Below are positions 1 to 6,825 of a stretch of DNA of 7,163 nt, one piece after another (the stretch's first letter is position 1; each line of letters begins with the position of its first letter). The notes below the pieces were generated by a model. The model had not been told where the DNA came from. It ran no database searches and saw only the letters and a program-made list of their open reading frames with translations. Source of the stretch: Pseudomonadota bacterium (GTDB taxonomy: Bacteria > Pseudomonadota > Gammaproteobacteria > Burkholderiales > Thiobacillaceae); contig JAUPLV010000109.1 in NCBI GenBank assembly GCA_030836725.1, positions 1 through 7,163 on the forward strand, written 5' to 3'. The position numbers were made by a program, and so were the translations under genes.

Positions 1-290
1 CCGTTGCCGTCGTAGGTGACGGTATAGGTGGGCGGAGGCGGAATGAGCGTCCACTGCGCGTACAGGGTCACGTTGGCCGCGGGCATGACGAAGCCGGCTC
101 CGGACGCATGGGCGGCGCCGCTGCCGTCGGCGGCGGTGTTCCAGCCGGCGAAGGTGTAGCCGTCCCTGACCAGATCGCCGACCGCCAGCACGGTCACCGG
201 GGCGCCCGCTTCATAGGGGCTGCTGCCATCGACGGGGGCCGTGCCGCCGGTGCTGCCGTTGCCGTCGTAGGTGACGGTGTAGGTGGGCAG
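1..290 (-). repeat. Tandem Listeria-Bacteroides (InlB B / Flg_new) repeats
   Basis: From T2050 (nucleotide 284) the protein reads TYTVTYDGNGSTGG, then GYTFAGWNTAADGSG, then MPAANVTLYAQWT. This is the diagnostic PF09479 repeat, a beta-grasp-like spacer in surface proteins. A second copy begins 85 residues later, after a PPPP linker (YTVTYDGNG), and runs off the window. At DNA level 1-33 and 256-288 are nearly identical with a 255-bp shift. Further copies and the C-terminal anchor probably follow to the left. Confidence 0.85.
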
Positions 291-3200
291 AATCGCGGTT
301 TCGTCGCTTGCGCTGTTATTGGCGGTATAGCTTTCCCCGCCGCCGCTCACGCTTGCGGTGTTGGTCACCGTGGCGGGCGCATCGCTGGCTACATCAACCG
401 TCAGTGTGAGGATCGGGTAGCTCAGGGAGGCTGCGAGCGCATCGCTGCGCACGCAGGTCAGGGTCGCCAGCACGCAGGTCCAGCCATCGCCGCTGATTGC
501 AGTGGCGATCAGGCCTGACGGGAGCGTATCGGTTACGCTGACTTCGCCCGAAGTCGCCGCCGAGCCGGCATTGCTGACGGTCAGGGTGTAGGTCGCCCCG
601 CTCTGCCCCTGGGCGAAATTGCCGGTGTGGGTTTTGGCGATGGCGAGGTCGGGGGTGGTTCCGGAAGCGGTTACGAAACCGGTGTCGTCCGTCACCTGCC
701 CCCCCGCGGGTACCGTTACCGGGGTCGGGTTGGTGCTGTTCTGCGCCAGGGCCACGGCGCCCGGCGGCAGCGTTTCGTCGTTGACCCGAACGGTGTATCC
801 GCCGACCGGCACAATCACGCTGAAATAACCGTTTTCATCGGTGTTCACGGTGTAGGGATTCGGCTGGGCATCATCGACGACGACTTTGATTCCCGACAAC
901 ACGGCGTCCACGCCGGCGTCAAAAATGCCGTTGCCGTTGTGGTCGATGAACACCACGCCATCGACGAGACCGAGATCGTTGCCGATCACGGTGACATCCT
1001 CAGCCGGGGTGGCGAGCGGGTCGAATGGCGTGATCCCCACCCCGACCGGGCCGCTGGTCTCGACGTCGTTCTGGTAGGTCGCCGAACCGGTGTTTGCGTC
1101 GATCAGCGCGTCGAATTCGAGGGTCAGGCTGCCGCTGGCGGGCACGCTCAGCCCGGTCCAGGTAGGCACGGGCGCGCTGCCGCCGCCGTTGGGCTCGGTG
1201 GACACCGCATTCACCTGACCGGTGCCGGCAACATACTGGAAGCCGGCCGGCAGGATGTCGGAAACGCTGATGTTGCCCACCGCCGTGCTTAGCGAGTTGC
1301 TGATCGTGATGGTATAGCGGGCGGTTCCGCCCGGATTGCGCACCGGCGTGGAAGTGGACTTGCGAACGGTCAGCCCGCCAACGGCGACCCTGGCCTCATC
1401 GCTGTTGTTGGCCATGTCTGGATCGGTTTCGTTCAGCGCAATGCCGGCCGTGTTGACGAGTTCTCCGGTGGTCCCCGTGGGGAAGGCCACGAGCCGCACC
1501 GTGCCGCTGACGCCCGGCGCCAGCGTTCCAAGGTTCCAGACAACATTGCCGCTGTTGCCCGCACCAGGATTCGTGTCTGCCGTCGGGCTGGCGCTGTGGT
1601 AGCCGAAACCGGCCGGCAGGGCATCGGTGAGCACCGCACCGCTGGCAGCGGCATTGCCGATGTTCCGGTAAGTGATGCCGAAGGTCGCCGCCGGCGCCAC
1701 CATCGCATCGATGGGGGCGGTGATCGCGTCCGCCACGGTCAGGGTCCAGGCGCTGAAGCTCTCAACCTGGGTGACGATAGCGCCGATCTTCACCAGTTGG
1801 CCGATTTCCAGCCCCGCAGTGCCAGAAACGAACAGGGTATTTTCCCCTGCCGCCGCGGCCGTGAGCGTCGCGGCCGGATAGGGAATCGACGCCGGGCCGG
1901 ACTTGCTGATCGCCAGGTCGGGCGCGGCACTGGCCGTGGAAGTCGCGTTGGCCGTGGCGCTGGCCGAATTGCCGGCGCTCGCGCTCGCGGCATTGGGAAT
2001 GCTGGTCGATCCAGCCGGCAGAGCATCGTTGAGCACCACCTTGAACTTGAGGGTCGCCGATGCGCCCGCTTCCAGCGAAGCGATATCCAGCACCACGCGG
2101 TTATTGACCGCGTCGAACTGGCTGGCGCCGCCAACCGGCGTGGCGGTGATTGCATTGAACCTTGCGTACAGGGGAATCGGGTCGACGACGCGCACCGCCG
2201 TCGCCGCCCCGGAGCCGGTGTTGGTCACCGTCAGCGTGTATTCGATATCATCGCCCGGCACGAAAGTGGTCGCGGGCGCGAGCGGGACCGACGCGGTTTT
2301 TTGCAGGCCAAGAATGGGGTTGGTGGTCGTGGTCGCCACCACCGTATTGCTGGTTGCCGTGCCGCCGCCGTCATACGCCAGAGTCGCGGTATTGTCGTGG
2401 GGGGTGAGCCCCGCCGGCACACCGCTGCCAGCCACCTGCATCGAGAAACGCAGATCGGACCTGGCGCCCGGCGCCAGGCTGGCAATCGACCAGGTCAGGG
2501 GGTTCCCGCTGTCGTCCCGGCTGCCGCCGCCGCTGATCGAGCCCGGCTTGTAGGTGAAATAAGCCGTCGCGGGCAAGGTGTCGCTGACCGCGATGCCGGT
2601 CGCGGTCTTGTCGCCCACATTCACCACGGTGAGGGTGTATTCGACCTCGTCGCCGGGTTGCAGCAAGGTTTTGTTTGCCGATTTGGCGATGATGACATTG
2701 GGGGCGCCACCCTCATTGCTCCCCTCACCGGTTATCGTGGTGGTGGCCGTGGCTTCCTGTTCGCCCGTTTGGGCGGAGCGAATCCTGGCGATATTCACCA
2801 GGGATGGAATACCGCTGAGATCGTCGGCCACCATCACAATGACGCTTGCCGTGCCGGATGCGCCGGCTGGAATCGTCACCCCGCCATTTAAGCCGTCGTG
2901 GAATACAACTTTTCCGGCATTCAGACCGCAGGCGATGAAATGACTGCCGGCGACCGAGCAGCTTTGATAGGTAACGCCGCTGGTCGGCAGGATGTCCTCG
3001 AGCAGCGCAGCGGTCGCGTCCTGGGAGCCGCTGGTGTTTGCATAATTCAAGGTGTAAGCGAGCTGTCGACCGCTCCCCGTCACATTGAGCAAGGCACTAT
3101 CTACGGTCTTGCTCAGAACGAGGTTTGCCGGCGGCAGGGAGCACAGCCTCAGATAGGACGAAGTGGCGGAATTCACCCCAATATAGGCTGTTGCCGTCTG

Positions 3201-6200
3201 CGGCTGGTTGTTCATGCGCCCCGAGAAAACCACAAGAAACTTGTGGTTTTTCGGCAATAAGGCTCCCGGCACGATGGTCGTGGTAATGGTCTGCTTGGCG
3301 TTCCCGGTGAAATTGGCCGAGCCCGTTGCAATCAGCACCTTGCTGGTATCGCCCGTCGAGTCCGCCGGATCGTAGGCATAGACATCGACAAAGACCGTAA
3401 GATTATTTCCGACCTTCGTGAAATCCAGGAAGGTGGACAGACTGGCGCTGGCGCTGAAGTCGATCGTGCCCGCTGCCGGCCAGTCCTGATAAAACCGTGC
3501 GATTTCGACCGTCCCGGCGTTGGCGCCAATGACTTTGCTGACCTGGGCTGCGACCAGGCCGGTCAGGTCTTGCGTGGCGATGTTTTTCAGGAGCGTTTCG
3601 GCGGTATCGGCATAGCCCTGCTTGTCGGTCAGGTAATAGTTCGTACACTGCGCCCCCGTCAGCAGCACGCCGACATCAACGCTGGCGGAATCCATTTCCA
3701 CCCCGCCAAGCTTGATGCTCGCGGTATTCGTCGCGGGATTGGCGATCCCCGTGTACGGGTTGGCGACCTGGGCCGTCACGCTGACGGTGCCGCTGGTTCC
3801 GGCGGGCAGGCTGGCAAATGTCCATGTCACGATGCCGTTCTGCCCGGCAAGCGGAGTCGCACTGGGGCCGCCGGTGGCCGAGACGAAGGTAAAGCCGGCC
3901 GGCAGCGGATCGCTGATCTCGACATTCCCGGCGTCGGCGTTGCCGCTGTTCGCATAATCGAGGGTAAACACCACTTGATTGCCGGGTGCGGCGGCGGCCG
4001 GATCGACCAGAATCCTGTTGGCCGTCTTGCTGATCGTCAGCACCGGACGCGGCGTGTCGATGTACACCGCGGCCGTGGCATCCGCCGGATCGGTCTGATC
4101 GCTGTCGATGGCGGCGGTATTCTGCAGAGAGGGCGGACCGGTGTAGGGAGTGGCCACGACGGCCCTGAAACTGACTTTGGAGACGCCGGAACCGGCTGCC
4201 AGATTGCCGACAGCCCAGCTCAGGGTGCGCGTGGCGGCAGTCCAGATGCAGCCCCCGGTGCAACTGTCGGCAACGTAGTTCAAGTGCACCGGCAGGATGT
4301 CGGTGATGACGGCTCCGGTTGCATCCACCGGCGAGTCGTTGCTGAACGCGATCTCGTATTCGATCTCGCCGCCCGGTGCGCTGCTGTAGATGTTCGGCGT
4401 CTTGCCGATCGAGAGCCGTGCCGCGCCCACGGTGATCTGCACCGGCTCGCTCACGATGCGCTCGTTGCTGAAACTGGTCAGCGCCGAGGCGGTGTTGCTG
4501 TAGGCGCCGGTCACCATCGGCGCGATGGCGACGAAGCTCAGGCTGGCGCTGCCGCCGGGGACGATGACGGTATTGGCGGCCCAGGTCAGGGTTTGACCGC
4601 CGATTGCCGGGTCGCCGGTCGATGCGCCGCTGCTGCTTCCAGCCTTGTAGACAAAGCCCGCCGGCAGTTCGTCACGCAACTCGGTCAGCGTAAACGACGA
4701 AGGATTGTTGGCGGGGTTGGTGACCGTTATGGTGAACGCGACTTCGTTCCCCACCGTTACCGTGGAAAGGTCCGCGCTCTTGCTGATCCCGGGCGCCACG
4801 CCGCAAACATTCAGCGCCTGATCGACCTTGTCGACATCGACATCGAACCCGGCAAAGGCAACCTGTGTGCCGACAACGGAAGGGTTGCCGTACCAGTTTT
4901 GAGCAGTGGAGGGAGAGATGCCTGGCGAATGGAGAGGGAATTCCGTGGTTTCGTCGATTTTCCAGGCTGGCGTATCGCCGTTGATATACACCTCCCCCAT
5001 CGCATTGCTGGTCACATACGAAAAGGTACGGTTGTCGACCGGATTGGGCGGCATGTCGTCATCGACCAGCAAACGGTTGTCCACCGCCTGCACGCCGATC
5101 AGGTAGCGGCCCTTGGGCGCCCCGCTGCTGTCCCAGCTGGCGCTCCATTTGTTGAGCGTCCCGGCCACGCGGGTAGCGTTGGCGGCAAAGGTCCAGGCGC
5201 TGCCGTCGTCGGAAACGCCGTTGCCATCGACATCGTGGTAGTACCAGAAACCGACCTGAGTAACCGAAGGCAGCACCTCGCCGCCGATTACCGCGAGCGT
5301 GTCCTGCACGATCGCGGTCAGCGTGTAGAACTGTCCGGGCGCGCAGCTCAGAGGCGCGACCGCCTTGACGTCGCGGATGATGGGCTGGGAGTACGGTTGT
5401 TCCTGGTCGAAGGAGATGTAATCGCCAAACGGCGCCGGCTTGCCGGGGTCGGCCGCCCAGGTGCGGTTGATGGCGCAGTCTTTCTGGAACGGATTGTTCA
5501 GGCTGTTGGCGGTGCAAAACATCATCGCGATCGGCGTGTCGCGGGTGATCTTCGGGCCGCCGTGCCCGGTGGCGTCGAGCAGGGCCACCGGAATCTGGTA
5601 GTCGATGAAATACTCGGTACAGCTGCGGGTGCTGACCTTGAGGGCACGCGTGGTCCCGTAGTCCCATACGGTCTCAGCCGAGCCGTTGGGCCAGCTTGCA
5701 GCCGGAGTGACGCTATTCTGAAAATTGAGAATCAGGCCGGTTCCCGAATCGACGAACGCCGTCGGGTTGTGTCCCAGCAACTTGATGTTGGCCGGGTCGG
5801 CATCGTAGTCGATCGACTGCACGGGTAACTGGCCATAGATGCCGGCCAGCATGTCGATGGGCGCGGCGGGACTGCCCGATGAGCCGTTCAGGTGCGCGGC
5901 CAGGCTGCGGTAGCCGCTGCCGTCAACGTCGAACAGCACGGTCCACAGCGCCGAACTCCACGGATGGGTGGCGCCGTAAGTGCCGGCGCCGGGGCCCGTC
6001 GCGTAGGTGTTGGCGATCTGCTCGACCCGCCAGCGGAACATGATGACGTCTTTTGTCGGATCGCTTTCGTCAACCTTCTTCAGGTTGTAGTAGATGCTGG
6101 GCGCATCCTTGTCGATGCAGGAAGACGCGATGTTGACGTAGTTCTGCGGCGCCGTGCCGCCATTCGAGGGATCCTGGGTGCGCGGGTCGTTGATGGAATT

Positions 6201-6431
6201 CTGGAAGCGGGTATACGGTTTCCAGTCGCCGCATGCGGTTCCGCAATCGGCCGGATTGGCAGGTTCGAGGGGCCATGCCGCCGGGGCGTGATGAACCGCG
6301 GCTCCGGCGCCGCCATCCCAGTTTGGAGGAAACGTATCCGCCAGGGCTTGCGGGTTTCCTGTCAGGCCGATAGCCAGACCGAGCGTCGCGAGAAAAAGAA
6401 AAACATTCTTTCGATTGTTCTGGAGAACCAC
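1..6431 (-). CDS. Giant secreted DUF11-repeat surface protein, adhesin-like (C-terminus cut by window edge)
   Basis: The frame is open from a GTG at 6431 to the left edge: 2143 codons plus two bases. An in-frame TAA at 6450-6452 lies seven codons upstream, and no other start precedes the signal peptide, so the GTG is well supported; AAGGGA sits five bases before it. Residues 1-31 are a Sec signal peptide (basic NNRK, hydrophobic FLFLATLGLAIGL, ALA before Asp32). A head of about 510 residues follows, then nine DUF11-type Ig-like repeats with marker lysines at 551, 677, 802, 1108, 1250, 1378, 1510, 1691 and 1933, interrupted by three other modules, and a Listeria-Bacteroides repeat. I count 16 cysteines, an even number, as expected for an exported protein. 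Families with this layout are cell-surface or exported stalk proteins; adhesion is inference and no ligand or enzyme site is visible. Related proteins often end in an IPTL- or PEP-CTERM-like sorting tail, which would be outside the window. No frameshift was seen. Confidence 0.93.
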   Translation of the reverse strand, partial: MVLQNNRKNVFLFLATLGLAIGLTGNPQALADTFPPNWDGGAGAAVHHAPAAWPLEPANPADCGTACGDWKPYTRFQNSINDPRTQDPSNGGTAPQNYVNIASSCIDKDAPSIYYNLKKVDESDPTKDVIMFRWRVEQIANTYATGPGAGTYGATHPWSSALWTVLFDVDGSGYRSLAAHLNGSSGSPAAPIDMLAGIYGQLPVQSIDYDADPANIKLLGHNPTAFVDSGTGLILNFQNSVTPAASWPNGSAETVWDYGTTRALKVSTRSCTEYFIDYQIPVALLDATGHGGPKITRDTPIAMMFCTANSLNNPFQKDCAINRTWAADPGKPAPFGDYISFDQEQPYSQPIIRDVKAVAPLSCAPGQFYTLTAIVQDTLAVIGGEVLPSVTQVGFWYYHDVDGNGVSDDGSAWTFAANATRVAGTLNKWSASWDSSGAPKGRYLIGVQAVDNRLLVDDDMPPNPVDNRTFSYVTSNAMGEVYINGDTPAWKIDETTEFPLHSPGISPSTAQNWYGNPSVVGTQVAFAGFDVDVDKVDQALNVCGVAPGISKSADLSTVTVGNEVAFTITVTNPANNPSSFTLTELRDELPAGFVYKAGSSSGASTGDPAIGGQTLTWAANTVIVPGGSASLSFVAIAPMVTGAYSNTASALTSFSNERIVSEPVQITVGAARLSIGKTPNIYSSAPGGEIEYEIAFSNDSPVDATGAVITDILPVHLNYVADSCTGGCIWTAATRTLSWAVGNLAAGSGVSKVSFRAVVATPYTGPPSLQNTAAIDSDQTDPADATAAVYIDTPRPVLTISKTANRILVDPAAAAPGNQVVFTLDYANSGNADAGNVEISDPLPAGFTFVSATGGPSATPLAGQNGIVTWTFASLPAGTSGTVSVTAQVANPYTGIANPATNTASIKLGGVEMDSASVDVGVLLTGAQCTNYYLTDKQGYADTAETLLKNIATQDLTGLVAAQVSKVIGANAGTVEIARFYQDWPAAGTIDFSASASLSTFLDFTKVGNNLTVFVDVYAYDPADSTGDTSKVLIATGSANFTGNAKQTITTTIVPGALLPKNHKFLVVFSGRMNNQPQTATAYIGVNSATSSYLRLCSLPPANLVLSKTVDSALLNVTGSGRQLAYTLNYANTSGSQDATAALLEDILPTSGVTYQSCSVAGSHFIACGLNAGKVVFHDGLNGGVTIPAGASGTASVIVMVADDLSGIPSLVNIARIRSAQTGEQEATATTTITGEGSNEGGAPNVIIAKSANKTLLQPGDEVEYTLTVVNVGDKTATGIAVSDTLPATAYFTYKPGSISGGGSRDDSGNPLTWSIASLAPGARSDLRFSMQVAGSGVPAGLTPHDNTATLAYDGGGTATSNTVVATTTTNPILGLQKTASVPLAPATTFVPGDDIEYTLTVTNTGSGAATAVRVVDPIPLYARFNAITATPVGGASQFDAVNNRVVLDIASLEAGASATLKFKVVLNDALPAGSTSIPNAASASAGNSASATANATSTASAAPDLAISKSGPASIPYPAATLTAAAAGENTLFVSGTAGLEIGQLVKIGAIVTQVESFSAWTLTVADAITAPIDAMVAPAATFGITYRNIGNAAASGAVLTDALPAGFGYHSASPTADTNPGAGNSGNVVWNLGTLAPGVSGTVRLVAFPTGTTGELVNTAGIALNETDPDMANNSDEARVAVGGLTVRKSTSTPVRNPGGTARYTITISNSLSTAVGNISVSDILPAGFQYVAGTGQVNAVSTEPNGGGSAPVPTWTGLSVPASGSLTLEFDALIDANTGSATYQNDVETSGPVGVGITPFDPLATPAEDVTVIGNDLGLVDGVVFIDHNGNGIFDAGVDAVLSGIKVVVDDAQPNPYTVNTDENGYFSVIVPVGGYTVRVNDETLPPGAVALAQNSTNPTPVTVPAGGQVTDDTGFVTASGTTPDLAIAKTHTGNFAQGQSGATYTLTVSNAGSAATSGEVSVTDTLPSGLIATAISGDGWTCVLATLTCVRSDALAASLSYPILTLTVDVASDAPATVTNTASVSGGGESYTANNSASDETAILPTYTVTYDGNGSTGGTAPVDGSSPYEAGAPVTVLAVGDLVRDGYTFAGWNTAADGSGAAHASGAGFVMPAANVTLYAQWTLIPPPPTYTVTYDGN
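291..656 (-). repeat. DUF11 repeat 9 (residues about 1926-2047)
   Basis: The repeat shows PDLAIAKT (K1933), YTLTVSNAG, VTDTLPSGL, a cysteine pair (GWTCVLATLTC) where other repeats have the W strand, and VTNTASVSG. The TC...TC hairpin is a common variant of TIGR01451 repeats in proteobacterial proteins. Confidence 0.82.
657..980 (-). other. SdrD-B-like calcium-binding module (residues about 1818-1925)
   Basis: The segment has G-x-V-F-I-D-H-N-G-N-G-I-F-D-x-G-x-D (D1830, N1832, N1834, D1838, D1842), then LSGIKVVVDD, TDENGYFSVIVPVGGYTVRV and TGFV. This matches the SdrD_B family (PF17210), whose Asp/Asn loop binds calcium and rigidifies Gram-positive and proteobacterial surface stalks. Its presence explains the 242-residue spacing between the last two marker lysines (K1691 to K1933). 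Confidence 0.8.
981..1379 (-). repeat. DUF11 repeat 8 (residues about 1685-1817)
   Basis: The repeat contains LTVRKS (K1691), ARYTITISN, SDILPAGFQYV, PTWTGL, the LEFDALID strand and YQNDVET as the Asn motif. It is slightly diverged at the Asn (NDV instead of NTA). It leads directly into an SdrD-B-like module. Confidence 0.8.
1380..1922 (-). repeat. DUF11 repeat 7 with an internal insertion (residues about 1504-1684)
   Basis: The repeat opens with LAISKS (K1510) and closes normally with LTDALPAGF, VVWNLGTLAPG and LVNTAGI. Between the first strand (SIPYPA) and the next (ATFGITYRN, about 1582-1590) lie some 58 residues (1521-1578, nucleotides 1698-1871) that other repeats lack. They read AAAAGENTLFVSG, GLEIGQLVKIG, VTQVESF, WTLTVADAI. 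This is the pattern of the small beta-barrel module 'AGaTtLtVasaaGfavGdtvtIg...vtlt' seen in phage and surface proteins. The match is from memory of the pattern only. Confidence 0.7.
1923..3137 (-). repeat. DUF11 repeats 4-6 plus Ala/Ser-rich linker (residues about 1099-1503)
   Basis: The marker lysines are K1108, K1250 and K1378. Each repeat keeps the D-x-(L/I)-P turn (EDILP, SDTLP, VDPIP) and the Asn near its end (LVNIARI, HDNTATL, IPNAASA). Repeat 4 has an extra cysteine pair (SCSVAG ... IACGLN). Residues 1480-1503 (1923-1994) form a low-complexity Ala/Ser/Thr/Asn linker that replaces the usual tight junction to repeat 7. Confidence 0.8.
3138..3662 (-). other. Jelly-roll-like module inserted in the repeat array (residues about 924-1098)
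   Basis: The distance between marker lysines jumps from about 126 to 306 residues here, so roughly 175 residues are extra. The segment starts with AQCTNYYLTD and ends with SSYLRLC. The two cysteines (C929 and C1097) bracket it and could close the domain with a disulfide. Inside is a beta-rich order: FYQDW, a TIDFSASASLSTFL strand, VFVDVYAYDP, KVLIATGSANFTG, LLPKNHKFLVVFSGR, ATAYIGVNS. This resembles the YLH...W...tvtlsLw...ipaGHrL...aYnT pattern of carbohydrate-binding-like beta-sandwiches in secreted proteins. The fold is inferred by pattern memory only. Confidence 0.5.
3221..3254. other. Strong hairpin inside the surface-protein coding sequence
   Basis: AAAACCACAAG (3226-3236) and CTTGTGGTTTT (3240-3250) form a perfect 11-bp stem with a 3-base loop. 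CCGA (3221-3224) and TCGG (3251-3254) extend it to 15 bp with a single bulged G at 3225. It encodes about residues 1060-1071 (LPKNHKFLVVFS) of the inserted module. On the coding strand no U-run follows, so it does not look like a sense terminator. On the plus strand the T-run is part of the stem. Confidence 0.75.
3663..4799 (-). repeat. DUF11 repeats 1-3 (residues about 545-923)
   Basis: These are three Ig-like repeats of about 125 residues, with marker lysines K551, K677 and K802 (ISKS, IGKT, ISKT). Each then shows a strand of the F-T-I-T-V-T-N type, a D-x-LP turn (RDELPAGF with D587, TDILP, SDPLPAGF), a W strand (LTWAA, LSWAV, VTWTF) and an N-T-A motif (N646 in the first). This is the PF01345/TIGR01451 signature. 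Repeat 2 has an extra DSCTGGC pair that probably forms a local disulfide. Confidence 0.85.
4809..6338 (-). other. N-terminal head region of the surface protein (residues 32-541)
   Basis: This non-repetitive part precedes the stalk. It has eight cysteines, beginning with C63 and C67 (DCGTAC) and ending with C543 just past its border. It contains two Asp-rich calcium-type loops: DVDGSG from D168 and DVDGNGVSDD from D400. Residues about 350-465 read as an Ig-like or fibronectin-like domain (VGFWYYHD, WSASWDSSG, GRYLIGVQAVDN at 441-452), a strand pattern common in exoprotein accessory domains. Residues about 90-330 are beta-rich (MFRWRVEQ, ALWTVLFDVDG) and I cannot assign them to a family. As the outermost part of a stalk protein it may bind a ligand; that is inference. 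Confidence 0.6.
6339..6431 (-). other. Sec signal peptide of the surface protein
   Basis: Residues 1-31 show the three classical parts: Asn/Arg/Lys at 5-8, a hydrophobic core at about 10-23 (VFLFLATLGLAIGL), and a polar end closing with A-L-A at 29-31 before Asp32. This predicts signal peptidase I cleavage after residue 31. There is no lipobox cysteine, so it is not a lipoprotein. Confidence 0.85.
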
Positions 6432-6432
6432 G

Positions 6433-6528
6433 CTAATCCCTTTTCTCTTTTAAACGCCCAATCGCGCCTGGCAGTCCGATCGAACACATGCGCGTTTTCT
6501 GCCCACCGTGTGCTGGTGCGCCCTTCAT
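6433..6528 (-). CDS. Possible 31-residue leader ORF upstream of the surface-protein gene
   Basis: An ATG at 6528 opens a 31-codon frame (MKGAPAHGGQKTRM...) that ends with TAG at 6433-6435. Only one base separates this stop from the GTG start of the giant gene. Such tight spacing would allow translational coupling. However, the putative ribosome binding site is poor (only an A-rich AAAGAA stretch) and the peptide resembles nothing I know. It may be chance; the ribosome binding site of the main gene lies inside this frame. Confidence 0.2.
   Translation of the reverse strand: MKGAPAHGGQKTRMCSIGLPGAIGRLKEKRD
6437..6442 (-). promoter_or_regulatory. Ribosome binding site of the surface-protein gene
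   Basis: On the minus strand AAGGGA precedes the GTG at 6431 by five bases (TTAGC). It supports the GTG as start, since no ATG or other start lies between the in-frame TAA (6450-6452) and the signal peptide. Confidence 0.65.
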
Positions 6529-6824
6529 TGTTATGTGGTTCTTTATTTTTTACTTAACAGGTGTCTTTGAGACTCGCCACCATGCGGTCGGCACATCCTA
6601 CACAATCAGCAATAACCATATAACCTCGTGGCTATAAATGCACGGTTGGCTGCCGGGCACTGTTGCGCCGGCACCACTGCCTGCTTCCGCGGTCTTCAAA
6701 TATGGGGATGACGGATCATCGCTAGCCACAAGTGATTCGGTGAACACTTCGGTGCAACGTTCCGGTTGCCTATGCCCGGCGATCAGCCATGATTCCAGTT
6801 GAATCAAATGCCTAGGGCGAAATA
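6529..6824. other. Intergenic stretch with no recognisable gene
   Basis: This lies between the two divergent genes. It opens with a short AT-rich patch (about 6530-6556) that could carry the surface-protein promoter on the minus strand (TTAAGT then TAACAA at 18 bp spacing, a weak match only). From 6590 to 6820 only short frames exist, for example 6638-6802 plus and 6598-6807 minus. Neither shows a domain, a good ribosome binding site or a familiar motif. I see no tRNA, terminator or transposon end here. Confidence 0.5.
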
Positions 6825-6825
6825 A

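Noticed and set aside
690..710. A suspected frameshift in the G-rich tract of the giant gene
   Set aside because: Recounting gives seven Cs on the plus strand at 699-705. The frame continues through VPAGGQVTDDTGFV into repeat 9, so the gene is intact here.
108..1292. Plus-strand frames at 108-518 and 627-1292
   Set aside because: Both are antisense to the SdrD-B, DUF11 and Listeria-Bacteroides modules, which are clearly encoded on the minus strand.
1596..2891. A 431-codon open frame on the plus strand
   Set aside because: This is an antisense shadow of DUF11 repeats 5-7, with the same Arg/Gly-rich composition and no motif.
5059..5667. Minus-strand frames in other phases (5059-5667, 3676-4263 and others)
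   Set aside because: They overlap the main minus-strand frame in a different phase and lose all repeat signatures.
3570..5828. A 752-codon open frame on the plus strand
   Set aside because: It lies wholly antisense to the giant gene. Its product is a Gly/Arg/Ala/Asp/His mix without domains, as expected from the reverse frame of GC-rich codons. The minus frame has a signal peptide and recognisable domains.
6665..6680. A sigma-54-like GGGCAC...TTGC pattern
   Set aside because: The GG to GC spacing is seven bases instead of ten, so it cannot be a -24/-12 promoter.
6638..6802. A 54-codon plus-strand frame (MHGWLPGT...)
   Set aside because: No ribosome binding site, no recognisable domain, and it overlaps the opposite short frame. 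It could be a gene remnant but nothing supports that.
6598..6807. A 69-codon minus-strand frame starting with TTG
   Set aside because: The start is weak, I see no ribosome binding site or known motif, and the composition gives no hint of a real protein.
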